This document shows, piece by piece, positions 35,777-44,254 of a stretch of 64,000 nucleotides of DNA. Within the stretch, counting starts at the first letter, position 1; each line of letters starts with the position of its first letter. A program made the position numbers and the translations under genes. Source of the stretch: Mesorhizobium sangaii. Its GTDB lineage: Bacteria > Pseudomonadota > Alphaproteobacteria > Rhizobiales > Rhizobiaceae. The DNA lies in the NCBI RefSeq assembly GCF_014207355.1, contig NZ_JACHEF010000001.1:1230002-1294001 (forward strand), written 5' to 3'. The notes beneath the pieces were generated by a model. That model was not told the origin of the DNA, searched no databases, and worked only from the letters and a program-made list of their open reading frames with translations.

Positions 35777-36229
35777 GTGAACGACCGTCTCGACTTTCCG
35801 CGAATTGGTTCTGGCCTGACCGATGGGTTGGTGATCGCCACCTTCATCGGCCGGGACAAGGCTGGCGAGCCACTGGTTTCAATTCCCGACGGGATGGAAA
35901 GCAGGATTCTCAGCGCACGCACTGCGGCACTGCTCGAGGCGGCGGATTTCGGCGCCGAGGTCGTGGTGATGTTCGATCGCGGCGATCCGGACCGCGCGGT
36001 TGTTCTCGGTCGAGTGATGAAGCCGAAACCGGTGGCCGCCGAAGACGTGGCCGTGACGCTCGATGGCGAGCGGATGGAGCTTTCGGCCGAGCGCGAAATC
36101 GTGCTGCGCTGCGGCAAGGCCAGCATCACGCTCACCCGCACTGGAAAGATCATCCTGCGCGGCACATACATCCTGAGCCGATCGTCCGGCGTGAACAAAA
36201 TCAAAGGCGGCTCAATCCAGCTCAACTAG
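35777..36229 (+). CDS. DUF6484-like T6SS-associated protein with a VgrG-like tail
   Basis: About 150 residues. The N-terminal part (PRIGSGLTDGLVIATFIGRD, VVVMFDRGDPDRAVVLGR) resembles the OB-like domain of DUF6484 proteins, small spike-associated proteins of T6SS loci. The C-terminal LRCGKASITLTRTGKIILRG and KIKGGSIQLN echo the end of the VgrG at 38773-41100. The GTG at 35777 is chosen because GGAGG stands 8 bases before it; a TTG five codons earlier overlaps that ribosome site. The HEAT-repeat gene follows 9 bases after the stop. Confidence 0.72.
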   Translation: MNDRLDFPRIGSGLTDGLVIATFIGRDKAGEPLVSIPDGMESRILSARTAALLEAADFGAEVVVMFDRGDPDRAVVLGRVMKPKPVAAEDVAVTLDGERMELSAEREIVLRCGKASITLTRTGKIILRGTYILSRSSGVNKIKGGSIQLN

Positions 36230-36238
36230 GCACCGAAA

Positions 36239-37489
36239 ATGCCCCGCGTCATAGAGCACATCATCGACCAGCACGCCGGGGATGCGGCTTTCCTCTGGCT
36301 GCAGCGCGATGAGGCAACCGACGCGCCCCACCACCGGCGCAAGGAATTGGACAGACTCGACGAGCGGCTCGAAGCGCATATCGATGGCCTACGCGTTGCT
36401 GGCGAGTGGGGTTGGCGGGCCGCCGAAGCGGCATTCGAGCAGTATGGGGAGCCGGGTGAAGCTTTCGTCGCTGCCGTGCTCGCCTTTGAGAACCACTCGG
36501 AAAGACGGATCGCGCGAGTTCTCAATTCCATTGCGTCGTCGGCCGAATTGTCACGCGCAGTGATCGCGGCTTTGGGCTGGGTCGAACCAAGCTTGTTACG
36601 GGGCACGGTGCAAGCGTTGCTTGGTGACTCAGACCCACAGAAGCGCCTTCTTGGCCTTGCTGCATGCTCAGTGCACAGGGTCGACCCTGCGGCGCGTCTT
36701 GTCGAATTCCTCGACGACGCCGCGCCGACCAGAGCTAGAGCGCTGCGCCTCGTGGGCGAGCTTGGCCGCGCGGATCTTCTCCCCGAAATTCGCCGGGCAT
36801 TGAGAGACCCAGACGACAGTTGCCGGTTCTGGGCCGCATGGTCGGCCGCGCTGGTCGGCGATCGCCGCGACGCTCCCCAGGCGCTATGCGAACAAGCCGG
36901 AACAGACAACAGGCTTGGCCGGAAAGGACTTCAGGTTCTGCTGAGCGCGATGGACACCGAAAGCGCCTTGGCTTGGCTGAACAATATGAGGGGGGACCCT
37001 AGCAAAGCGCGGTTGCTTGCCGCCGGCGCCGGTGTTTTCGGCGATCCGTCATTTGTTCCCTGGCTGCTTACCCAGATGCGCGATTCGAAACTCGCAAGGG
37101 TTGCAGGCGAGAGCTTCTCCATGATTTCCGGAGTCGAGCTCGAAACGGAGGGGCTGGCGACGTCGGCACCGAACGCCGTCGAACATAGCGAGGACGAGGA
37201 TATCGACGACGAGACCCACCGTGACTATTATCTTCCTTGGCCGGACCGGTCCAAAATTATCCAATGGTGGCGTCAAAACGAAGCCAACTTTAGCCGCGGC
37301 AACCGCTATCTTCTGGGCAGACAGTTGGCAGCAGGCAATTTAGAGGCCGTGTTTGCGACCGGTGCTCAACGGCAGAGGCGAGCGGCTGCGCTTGAAATGG
37401 CACTTGCCACTCCCCGCGCCCCACTGGCAAACTGTTCACTCCGGACAATTTCATCGGCCGCCAACGCCGGATGGCTTCTAAGCGCTTGA
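36239..37489 (+). CDS. HEAT-repeat protein of the TIGR02270 type, possible C-terminal frameshift
   Basis: A T6SS-linked scaffold protein of unknown exact job. The 416 residues begin VIEHIIDQHAGDAAFLWLQR and contain HEAT-like helical repeats (RLLGLAACSVHRVDPAARL, ARALRLVGELGRADLLPEI, SCRFWAAWSAALVGD). The C-terminal RYLLGRQLAAGNLEAVF and GAQRQRRAAALEMAL match the family end. After about 37415 the frame loses the family pattern (LANCSLRTISSAANAG). Reading with one extra base in the GCGCCCC tract near 37420 gives PTGKLFTPDNFIGRQRR, which fits better, so a one-base deletion or sequence error is possible. Confidence 0.75.
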   Translation: MPRVIEHIIDQHAGDAAFLWLQRDEATDAPHHRRKELDRLDERLEAHIDGLRVAGEWGWRAAEAAFEQYGEPGEAFVAAVLAFENHSERRIARVLNSIASSAELSRAVIAALGWVEPSLLRGTVQALLGDSDPQKRLLGLAACSVHRVDPAARLVEFLDDAAPTRARALRLVGELGRADLLPEIRRALRDPDDSCRFWAAWSAALVGDRRDAPQALCEQAGTDNRLGRKGLQVLLSAMDTESALAWLNNMRGDPSKARLLAAGAGVFGDPSFVPWLLTQMRDSKLARVAGESFSMISGVELETEGLATSAPNAVEHSEDEDIDDETHRDYYLPWPDRSKIIQWWRQNEANFSRGNRYLLGRQLAAGNLEAVFATGAQRQRRAAALEMALATPRAPLANCSLRTISSAANAGWLLSA

Positions 37490-37574
37490 TCTATTTGCGC
37501 TACAATGTTCAAAGGCGTAGGCGTCAGACGTCTTCCGACAGAAAAGCACCGAGCAGCTTCCGATGGCAGACCGT

Positions 37575-38672
37575 TCACCTAGCTTGAGCGTAGAAGCCCT
37601 TGCTCAGCGCCCACTCCTTAACTTTGTCAGCGAGCGGTAGCCTCACGCTGTCATCGCCGAAGTGTTCTTCAAAGGTTCGCCCGGCTCTAACGGGATCGAG
37701 GGTGAACAGGTCGTCCGCTTGGCGTGCCTCTGGAAACAGTTCCAGCAGCGATGCCCCCGCCGCCACCGCAAGCGCCGGGTTGCTCATCTGGACTACCAGC
37801 CAAGGCAGGATCGCACGGTCGCCCATCATTCCGGCCCCGCGCACCGCCAAAGGTGCAGTTTCCGACGATCTGAGCAATGCGCCCATCCAGGCGCGGATGT
37901 CATTGTCGGGCGCGGCCTTGACCGCTGACCGCAACGCGGTGAGCGCGTGATCCCCTCCGCCTGTTGCTACCTTCCTCAATTCGGGAGTTGCGAGATCGCC
38001 CGAGCCGAGTTCACCTAGCGCCCAAGCCGCCCAGAACCGCACCGACTCTTCCCGGTCGTCAAGGCCGCCTCTCAAATCGTTGAAAAGAGCGGTCCGTTTG
38101 AGCTTACCGGCCAGACGTAGACCAACCGCCCGCACACGTGGCTCCGGGTCGCGCAACAGCCCCGCCAACCTCTGCATCGGGTCAACCCCGTGCTCGACAC
38201 AGGCGGATACGGCCAGGAATCGCTTAAATTCATCATGTGCGTCGATCCAGTCTCGCACCAGCGAACTGATTGCCGCCGGCTTGTGCCACGCGAGTGCACC
38301 TATCAGACCGCGCACACCATCGCCCGAGATGCGGCCCAACTCGATGGCTTGCCCGACGCGCTCGGTGTCGGCGAATTCGATAGCCGCCCAAGAAACCAGG
38401 AAGAGTTCACCCTTCTGCGGGAATTCGTCGTAGGCGGCAAGAATGAGTGGCCAAGTTGCATGACCTGCAACGCGAACTCCGTCGAGGTCTATCTCGAGTC
38501 GCCTATCGACGCCCGCAACAATGTCATTATCCGGCAAATCTTCCGCCAAGAGGACGTCACGCTGAGCCCAGAGAAACGCCGCTTGCTGGATATGCTGCAG
38601 AACGATATCAGGCAAGATTGGGGCCTTGAGCGGAGTTGCTGACTTCTCTTTGTGCACCGACATCAGAGGCAA
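37575..38672 (-). CDS. HEAT-repeat protein, TIGR02270-like paralogue
   Basis: Paralogue of the protein encoded at 36239-37489, read convergently toward it. The 365 residues share the layout: IVLQHIQQAAFLWAQRDVLL, a DLDGVRVAGHATWPLILAAY segment, FKRFLAVSACVEHGVDPMQR, VRAVGLRLAGKLKRTALFND and SVRFWAAWALGELGSG. It lacks the RYLLG and QRQR segment near the end and is shorter. It follows vgrG on the same strand by about 100 bp, so the two likely share a transcript. A second start, Met4 at 38663, is possible. Role unknown; spike assembly or effector loading is a guess. Confidence 0.78.
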   Translation of the reverse strand: MPLMSVHKEKSATPLKAPILPDIVLQHIQQAAFLWAQRDVLLAEDLPDNDIVAGVDRRLEIDLDGVRVAGHATWPLILAAYDEFPQKGELFLVSWAAIEFADTERVGQAIELGRISGDGVRGLIGALAWHKPAAISSLVRDWIDAHDEFKRFLAVSACVEHGVDPMQRLAGLLRDPEPRVRAVGLRLAGKLKRTALFNDLRGGLDDREESVRFWAAWALGELGSGDLATPELRKVATGGGDHALTALRSAVKAAPDNDIRAWMGALLRSSETAPLAVRGAGMMGDRAILPWLVVQMSNPALAVAAGASLLELFPEARQADDLFTLDPVRAGRTFEEHFGDDSVRLPLADKVKEWALSKGFYAQAR

Positions 38673-38772
38673 AGCCTCAAGATCGTATGACCCGCGGCAA
38701 CTACGCGAATGAGGGATTCGCTGACTGCACAGTCTGAGACTATCTCGACTGGATCACTGGGCATCTTGGCAC

Positions 38773-41100
38773 CTAGTTTTCGTTGATCTTTGAGCCCTTC
38801 ATGGTGATGTCGCTTGAGGCCTTGATGCCGATCTTGCCCGATCCTTTGATTGTGATGTCCTTGCCCGAGATGACTATGGTGCCATCCTTCTTCATGGCGA
38901 TCGAGGCACTGCCACAGGTCAACGAAATCGAATCCCCGGCGTCGATCACAAAGTTCTTGCCGATCTTGAAACTGCCGTCTTCGGCGACATCCACAGCGCT
39001 GGCCTTGCCGACCTTCAGGGTGTGCCCGCCGCCAACATCGGTGGCGTCATCGGCGCCAATTTTGGCCGATCTGGCCTTGCCGATCTGTGATGCATGGGTA
39101 CCGCCGACGTCAAAGTTCTGGTCGGCGCTGATCCTTACGATTTGACTGGCTCCGACTGACCAAGTATCGGCCGCGCCGATGTCGTGGCTCTGTGCCGCAC
39201 CAACGGTGACCGACCGTATGGCACCGATGGTATTCATCTGTGCCGCGCCGACGGTTCGGGTCTCCGCGGCGCCGACCGTATCGATGCGTGCTGCGCCCAC
39301 CGTGATGGTCTGGACGATCCCCACTGTCTGAGAATGGTTTGCGTCGATGTTCTCCGTCGAGTTCGACACGACATGGATGGTCTCGTTGGCCATGACCGTC
39401 AGCGAACGGTTGGCGCCCACCGTCTCGGTGTCGTTCGAGCCGATGTTGGTGGTCTGGTCGACGCCGACCTTGACCGTCTTGTTGTTGCCGACGTCCTCGT
39501 CGAGGTTGTGGCCGACGGAGTGCTTGGCATCGTGGTCGATGCGGTCGGACTGGTCGTGCTGGACCAGCTTGGTGCGGTCGTGCTTGATCAGAAGGTTGTG
39601 GTCCTTCTGCGCCTGGAAATTGACCAGTTCGGAGCCGGCCTTGTCCTCGAACATCAGCTCATTATAGCCGCCGCCGCCTTTGGAGGAGTCCGACTTCCAG
39701 CCGGATTGCGTGGCGCTGCCCGGCAAGCCGTAAGGCGGCATCTGGGAGGCGTTGTAGACCCTGCCGGTGATGATCGGCAGATCCGGGTCACCCTCGATGA
39801 AATCGACGATCACCTCCTGGCCGATGCGCGGTATCTGGATGAACCCCCAGCCGCTGCCGGCCCAGGTCTGCGAGACGCGCACGAAGCAGGAACTGTTCTC
39901 ATCCTTCTTGCCCAGACGATCCCAATGGAACTGGACCTTCACGCGGGCATATTTGTCGGTGAATATTTCCTCGCCGGATGGACCGACCACCGTCGCGGTC
40001 TGCGGCCCGCGCATGATTGGCCGTGGCGTGATCCGTGGCGGGCGATAGGGCACGGCGGTCGGCGCCACGCCGAGGATCACCTGGAAGTTCTCGCTGTCGA
40101 CGTCGGCAAGGGCTCTGTAGCCCGGGTCGAACAGCCTGTATTCGGCGCTGACCACCAGATACTCCTGGTTTTGGTCCTCGCGTGGAAAACCGTCCAGTGT
40201 GAACTTGCAGCCCGAATAGAGGCCGCGCACGGTGCCGACAGCGGCGATGCGCTGGTGCACGGCCTGGATTTCCTCGCGGCGGATCGCGGCCAGGCTGTCG
40301 CCCCGGCCCACTTCGAGATGCGCACCGGGCTGGCGGTAGTTCTCGCCCGCGGCCAGCTTGTGGCTGAATGGCTGGGCCGACTTGGCCATCAGGTCGGCGC
40401 CCGGCTTCTTGAAATCATAATCGGTATGAGCGTAGGCGCCCGGGCGCACCGAACTGCCCGGTATCCATTCGGTGATGTATTCGACATCGCGCCGGGAACC
40501 CTGACCTTCAAAATGATAGGGCACTTTCTCGTAGCCCGGCGCAGGCTTCAGCTTGCTCATCGCGTCGACCAGGACAAGCGTGTGCTTGCCCTCGTCATGC
40601 TCGAAGAAATACAGGATGCCCTCATGCTCGAGCAGTCGCTGCACGAAATCCAGATCGGTCTCGTCATACTGCACGCAGTATTCGCGCGGCGGGTAGGATC
40701 CCTGCAGGCGCAGATCGAATTCCGCGACGCTGTATTTCTTGAAGATGTCCTTGACGATGTCGACGACGCTCTTGTTCTGGAAAATACGGCAATCGGTGGT
40801 GTTGCCGAGAAACCAGAGCCACGGCCTGACGACCGCTTCGTAATAGGCCAGCCGGTCCTCGATGCGGGTGAGCCGGAACTCGGATACGATGCCGCTGAAC
40901 CAGCGTTTCGGATCGGATTCACCTTCGACCGAGACCGGACCACCCAGCATCTTCAGCGGGTCGATATTGGCGTCGGTGCTTACGAAGCCGGCCGTATAGG
41001 CGAAGCAACGGCTGATCTCATCGCGCCCGATGAGATGCGTGAAGGTCAACAGGTCGGCGCCAACCGGTGTCTGCACAACCGTGGCACGTTCGTTCGGCAT
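38773..41100 (-). CDS. vgrG: T6SS spike protein VgrG
   Basis: Trimeric spike at the tip of the Hcp tube. The 775 residues have the gp27-like N-terminal part (LLTFTHLIGRDEISRCFAYT, YYEAVVRPWLWFLGNTTDCR, REYCVQYDETDLDFVQRLLE), the gp5 OB domain (DKYARVKVQFHWDRLGKKDE, SCFVRVSQTWAGSGWGFIQI, PRIGQEVIVDFIEGDPDLP) and a long beta-helical needle. From about residue 500 to 720 the needle has many short VGA/IGA/VGG units at about 8-residue spacing. No extra effector domain follows; the end reads IKASSDITMKGSKINEN. Confidence 0.95.
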   Translation of the reverse strand: MPNERATVVQTPVGADLLTFTHLIGRDEISRCFAYTAGFVSTDANIDPLKMLGGPVSVEGESDPKRWFSGIVSEFRLTRIEDRLAYYEAVVRPWLWFLGNTTDCRIFQNKSVVDIVKDIFKKYSVAEFDLRLQGSYPPREYCVQYDETDLDFVQRLLEHEGILYFFEHDEGKHTLVLVDAMSKLKPAPGYEKVPYHFEGQGSRRDVEYITEWIPGSSVRPGAYAHTDYDFKKPGADLMAKSAQPFSHKLAAGENYRQPGAHLEVGRGDSLAAIRREEIQAVHQRIAAVGTVRGLYSGCKFTLDGFPREDQNQEYLVVSAEYRLFDPGYRALADVDSENFQVILGVAPTAVPYRPPRITPRPIMRGPQTATVVGPSGEEIFTDKYARVKVQFHWDRLGKKDENSSCFVRVSQTWAGSGWGFIQIPRIGQEVIVDFIEGDPDLPIITGRVYNASQMPPYGLPGSATQSGWKSDSSKGGGGYNELMFEDKAGSELVNFQAQKDHNLLIKHDRTKLVQHDQSDRIDHDAKHSVGHNLDEDVGNNKTVKVGVDQTTNIGSNDTETVGANRSLTVMANETIHVVSNSTENIDANHSQTVGIVQTITVGAARIDTVGAAETRTVGAAQMNTIGAIRSVTVGAAQSHDIGAADTWSVGASQIVRISADQNFDVGGTHASQIGKARSAKIGADDATDVGGGHTLKVGKASAVDVAEDGSFKIGKNFVIDAGDSISLTCGSASIAMKKDGTIVISGKDITIKGSGKIGIKASSDITMKGSKINEN

Positions 41101-41349
41101 GGGTCGTGCCCCTCCTGGACGCGGCCGCCGGCGCGATGGATAGAAGTTCCCGCACGCTGTTCAGGAACTTTTTCGACCCGCCGCACCAGGCCATCCGGAG
41201 CCTACCACATGTTGCCCTGCGGACCAAAGAGGGCCGGTGGCGCCTGAAACTTGCCCTGTCGAAGCAACGGCTCGGAACGCGGCTGTGCTGTTCTACGCGC
41301 AAACTGCTAGAATGGTGCAGTATCGATCAACGATCTGCGGCGATCCTGG

Positions 41350-42411
41350 ATGTACATCAGTCTGCAAATCAGCAATGTCGACGCCTTGCCCGCCGGCATC
41401 TCGACCGGCTACGCAGCGCGTGATCGCGGCTTCGAAATCGGACGCGATGGTTGTGACTGGACCTTGCCAGATCCCGACAAGTTCATCTCGGGCCGACACT
41501 GCGAGGTTCGATACGAGGCAGGCGCCTTCTGGCTGCACGATGTCTCGCGCAATGGGACCTTCATCAACGGGTCGAGCCAGCGCATGACCGGGCCGCATCG
41601 GCTGGGCCATGGCGACAGGATGCTGATCGGCCGTTATGTCATCGTCGTGTCGATCGACGAAGAGCGCGCGACGGCAGGCCATCTTCAAGCCAGCCAAAAT
41701 TCGACGCCGCGGGAAATGCCGGTCGCGACGGGCCGGCCGCTGGAATTCGGAGGCGGGGCTCTCTTCGAGCCGGCGCAGCAACGGTCCGCGCAGCGCGTTC
41801 CAGCGTCGGCGTCCTCGGCGTCCCCGACACCCCTGCCCTCAACCAGGGACGAGGTGCTGCGGGAGATCGCGATCGGAGCCGGCATTTCGCCGGAACTGCT
41901 TCAATTGCGCGACCCGCATGAAGTTGCCGCCGAAATCGGTGCGGTCCTGCGGGCGGTGGTCGAGGAACTGACCTTGCTGCTGAAAGCCCGCGCGGCCGCG
42001 AAAACGTTGGCCAAGAGCACCCAACGAACGATGATCAGCGCCGCGGACAACAATCCGCTGAAGTTCGTTCCGGGAACCGACGACATCCTCGAAATCATGT
42101 TCGCCCGTCGCAGGGCCGGCTATCTTGATGCCAGGCGCAGCATCGAAGATGCATTCCGCGATCTCAAGACGCACGAATTTGCCACCTATGCAGCCATGCA
42201 AGCCGCGCTCTCCCGGCTGCTAGACGACCTGTCGCCCGAGGCGATCAGCAGGAAACTCCCGCCCACGTCGTTTACGTCGAAGAAGAGCCAGGCCTGGGAC
42301 GCCTATGTCGCGACATGGCGGACCATGGAGGAAGCACACGAAAACGGCATGCTGGACATATTCCTGGCCTATTTCAGCGAGGCCTACGCCAAAGCCGACA
42401 AGCAAAAATAG
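41350..42411 (+). CDS. T6SS FHA-domain protein TagH (second copy)
   Basis: Second phosphothreonine-binding protein of the locus. The 353 residues have an N-terminal FHA domain (FEIGRDGCDWTLPDPDKFIS, GRHCEVRY, VSRNGTFINGSS), a short linker and the TagH C-terminal domain (NPLKFVPGTDDILEIMFARR, AWDAYVATWRTMEEA, DIFLAYFSEAYAKAD). It lacks most of the long Pro-rich linker of the copy at 22373. Transcribed divergently from vgrG, it heads the second FHA-TssL-TssM set and is followed by PppA and PpkA genes, so it may be the form controlled by phosphorylation. Confidence 0.9.
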   Translation: MYISLQISNVDALPAGISTGYAARDRGFEIGRDGCDWTLPDPDKFISGRHCEVRYEAGAFWLHDVSRNGTFINGSSQRMTGPHRLGHGDRMLIGRYVIVVSIDEERATAGHLQASQNSTPREMPVATGRPLEFGGGALFEPAQQRSAQRVPASASSASPTPLPSTRDEVLREIAIGAGISPELLQLRDPHEVAAEIGAVLRAVVEELTLLLKARAAAKTLAKSTQRTMISAADNNPLKFVPGTDDILEIMFARRRAGYLDARRSIEDAFRDLKTHEFATYAAMQAALSRLLDDLSPEAISRKLPPTSFTSKKSQAWDAYVATWRTMEEAHENGMLDIFLAYFSEAYAKADKQK

Positions 42412-42744
42412 GCGATCCCAAGAAACGCGTGGCCAGGAAGCGCATGGCCAAGCAACGCATGGTTCAGCAGTCGGAGAAGAAAAGTCCCTTCGACCCCTGG
42501 CATCCGGTTCCAATCGACGATTTCTGAGATTACGATCACGCACGACAGTTCGCCAAGCGGGTAAGACTCATTGAGCTGGGGGTCTGCGGCAAATGTCATG
42601 TGACGGCGGGATAGCGTTTTCTAGTCAATCGTCCTCCGGACACTGCCACGGCCGGCAGGGGTCGTATTTCCATTCCCCGGCCAGCAACCGTTTTGCGCCC
42701 ATCTCGCTCGATCGCGGCCACACCGCCTGCACGGACGGTCGGCG
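42412..42744 (+). other. 333-bp spacer between the second tagH and second tssL
   Basis: No convincing gene. A basic 32-codon frame runs from a GTG at about 42429 to a TGA ending at 42527 (reading MAKQRMVQQSEKKSPF then DPWHPVPIDDF), without a clear ribosome site. The stretch also has three close variants of the 8-base word CGCATGGC or CGCGTGGC between 42428 and 42460. It may hold the leader of tssL2. Confidence 0.3.
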
Positions 42745-44232
42745 ATGAACTCGAAGGACGACCCCTTCGGCCCGGCGGGCAAGACCGTCATTCGCGCAAG
42801 TCCACGGCGCGAGAAAAAATCGCCACCAGTTCCTGGGCTACCTGCTGCTGACGGAGGCCAACCCCCTCCGGTCAAGGATTCAACGGTGTTCGATCCCGGT
42901 GTCGGACGGCATACGCCGCCGGGCTGGGCATCGGGAACCGTGATCTATCAAGGTGCGGATTTGGGTGCCGCGGCGCCGACGCCAGCCATCGAGCAGACGG
43001 TCCTGCTCGGCCCCACCGACACGGTCAAATACGCCGCGGCAAACCCTATTCTGGCGGCGGCGGCACCAGTGCTGATGCTGCTCGGGCAGCTCAGGTTGAT
43101 GCCCGTCGAAAGACAAGCGGAGCCACTGGCGCAACACGTCGCCGACGCGATTGAAAAATTCGACCGAACGATGGAGAAGACCGGCGTTCCCGAAGAGGAT
43201 GCGCGGATCGCGAAATTCGCTCTGTGCGAAACCGCCGACGATCTCATCGGCAACCTGCCTTGGCCCAAGAATGACGACTGGGCGCAAAACGGCATGCTGC
43301 GGCAGTTCTTTCACACCGAAGTCACCGGCACGGGCTTCTACGAAGCCCTGAACACGATACTGGCCAATCCCGAGACGCACTACGATCTGCTCGAACTGAT
43401 GCATGCCTGCCTGTCGCTGGGTTTCGAGGGCCAGTACCGAGGCGTGAGGCGCGAAGACAACAATCTCGAACGCGTCCGACGCGACGTCTACGAGACGCTT
43501 CGCTATTTCAGGGCGCGTGCCGGCGAGGACATCTCGCCGCGCTGGCAGGGCCTGGCGGCGACGATGGCGCAGCCGTCGGCCCGCCTGCCGCTCTGGGTCG
43601 TTGCGGCAGCGGCGACGGCGCTGCTGACAGCGGCGTTCTTCGCATTGCGGGTCTTCATCACCAACGAGGGCGACGCGGCCGCCGGTGAATTGCTGGCACT
43701 CAACCCATCGACACCAGTCGCCATCGAGCGCGCCAGCGTGGCGCCGTTGGCCGAGCCGGTGAAAGCCACCCCGCCTGCAACCACCGCGCAGATTGATCGC
43801 ATTCGTTCGGCACTGGCCAAGGAAGTCGAAGGCGGCGGACTGACCATCGGCACGAAGGGCAACTTCATCGTGGTGGAAATCAACAATGCCCTGCTGTTCC
43901 AGTCCGGCAGGGCCGAGGCGAAGCCGGAATTCCAGCCCATTGCCGCCGACATCGCCGCGGCGCTGCAGCCCGAGCCCGGGCAAATCCGGATCGTCGGCCA
44001 CACGGATAATGTGAAACCGCGAAAGTCGAGCCCGTTCAAATCCAACTTCGACCTTTCGGTCGCCCGGGCCAAGGCTGTCGAAACGATGATGGCACCGAAA
44101 TTCAGCGATCCCTCGCGGCTGACAGTCGATGGCAAGGGCGAGGACGAACCGATCGCCGACAATGCGACGCCGGAAGGCCGCGCCAAGAACCGCCGTGTCG
44201 ATGTGATGATCCCCAGGGAGGAAACATTGTGA
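42745..44232 (+). CDS. T6SS membrane protein TssL with OmpA-like domain (second copy)
   Basis: Paralogue of the TssL at 25674. The 495 residues have an extra Pro-rich N-terminal region of about 100 residues, then the IcmH/DotU domain (NPILAAAAPVLMLLGQLR, ETADDLIGNLPWPKNDDW, LLELMHACLSLGFEGQYRG), one membrane helix near 281-303 and an OmpA-like periplasmic domain (IVGHTDNVKPRKSSPFKSNF, NRRVDVMI). Both key regions are intact, so it should be functional. The second tssM follows at 22 bp. Confidence 0.93.
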   Translation: MNSKDDPFGPAGKTVIRASPRREKKSPPVPGLPAADGGQPPPVKDSTVFDPGVGRHTPPGWASGTVIYQGADLGAAAPTPAIEQTVLLGPTDTVKYAAANPILAAAAPVLMLLGQLRLMPVERQAEPLAQHVADAIEKFDRTMEKTGVPEEDARIAKFALCETADDLIGNLPWPKNDDWAQNGMLRQFFHTEVTGTGFYEALNTILANPETHYDLLELMHACLSLGFEGQYRGVRREDNNLERVRRDVYETLRYFRARAGEDISPRWQGLAATMAQPSARLPLWVVAAAATALLTAAFFALRVFITNEGDAAAGELLALNPSTPVAIERASVAPLAEPVKATPPATTAQIDRIRSALAKEVEGGGLTIGTKGNFIVVEINNALLFQSGRAEAKPEFQPIAADIAAALQPEPGQIRIVGHTDNVKPRKSSPFKSNFDLSVARAKAVETMMAPKFSDPSRLTVDGKGEDEPIADNATPEGRAKNRRVDVMIPREETL

Positions 44233-44254
44233 GCACGGCCTGTTGGAAGCGCCC

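Noticed and set aside
35731..36312. Alternative plus-strand frame of 193 codons over the DUF6484-like gene
   Set aside because: Arg/Gly-rich out-of-frame translation; the frame starting at 35777 has a ribosome site and a recognisable pattern.
38773..39000. Effector domain at the VgrG C-terminus
   Set aside because: The region after the gp5-like part is only short beta-helical repeats and an IKASSDITMKG-type end.
42429..42527. 32-codon basic small frame after the second tagH
   Set aside because: No ribosome site and no recognised family. It is noted in the spacer entry, but coding is not supported.
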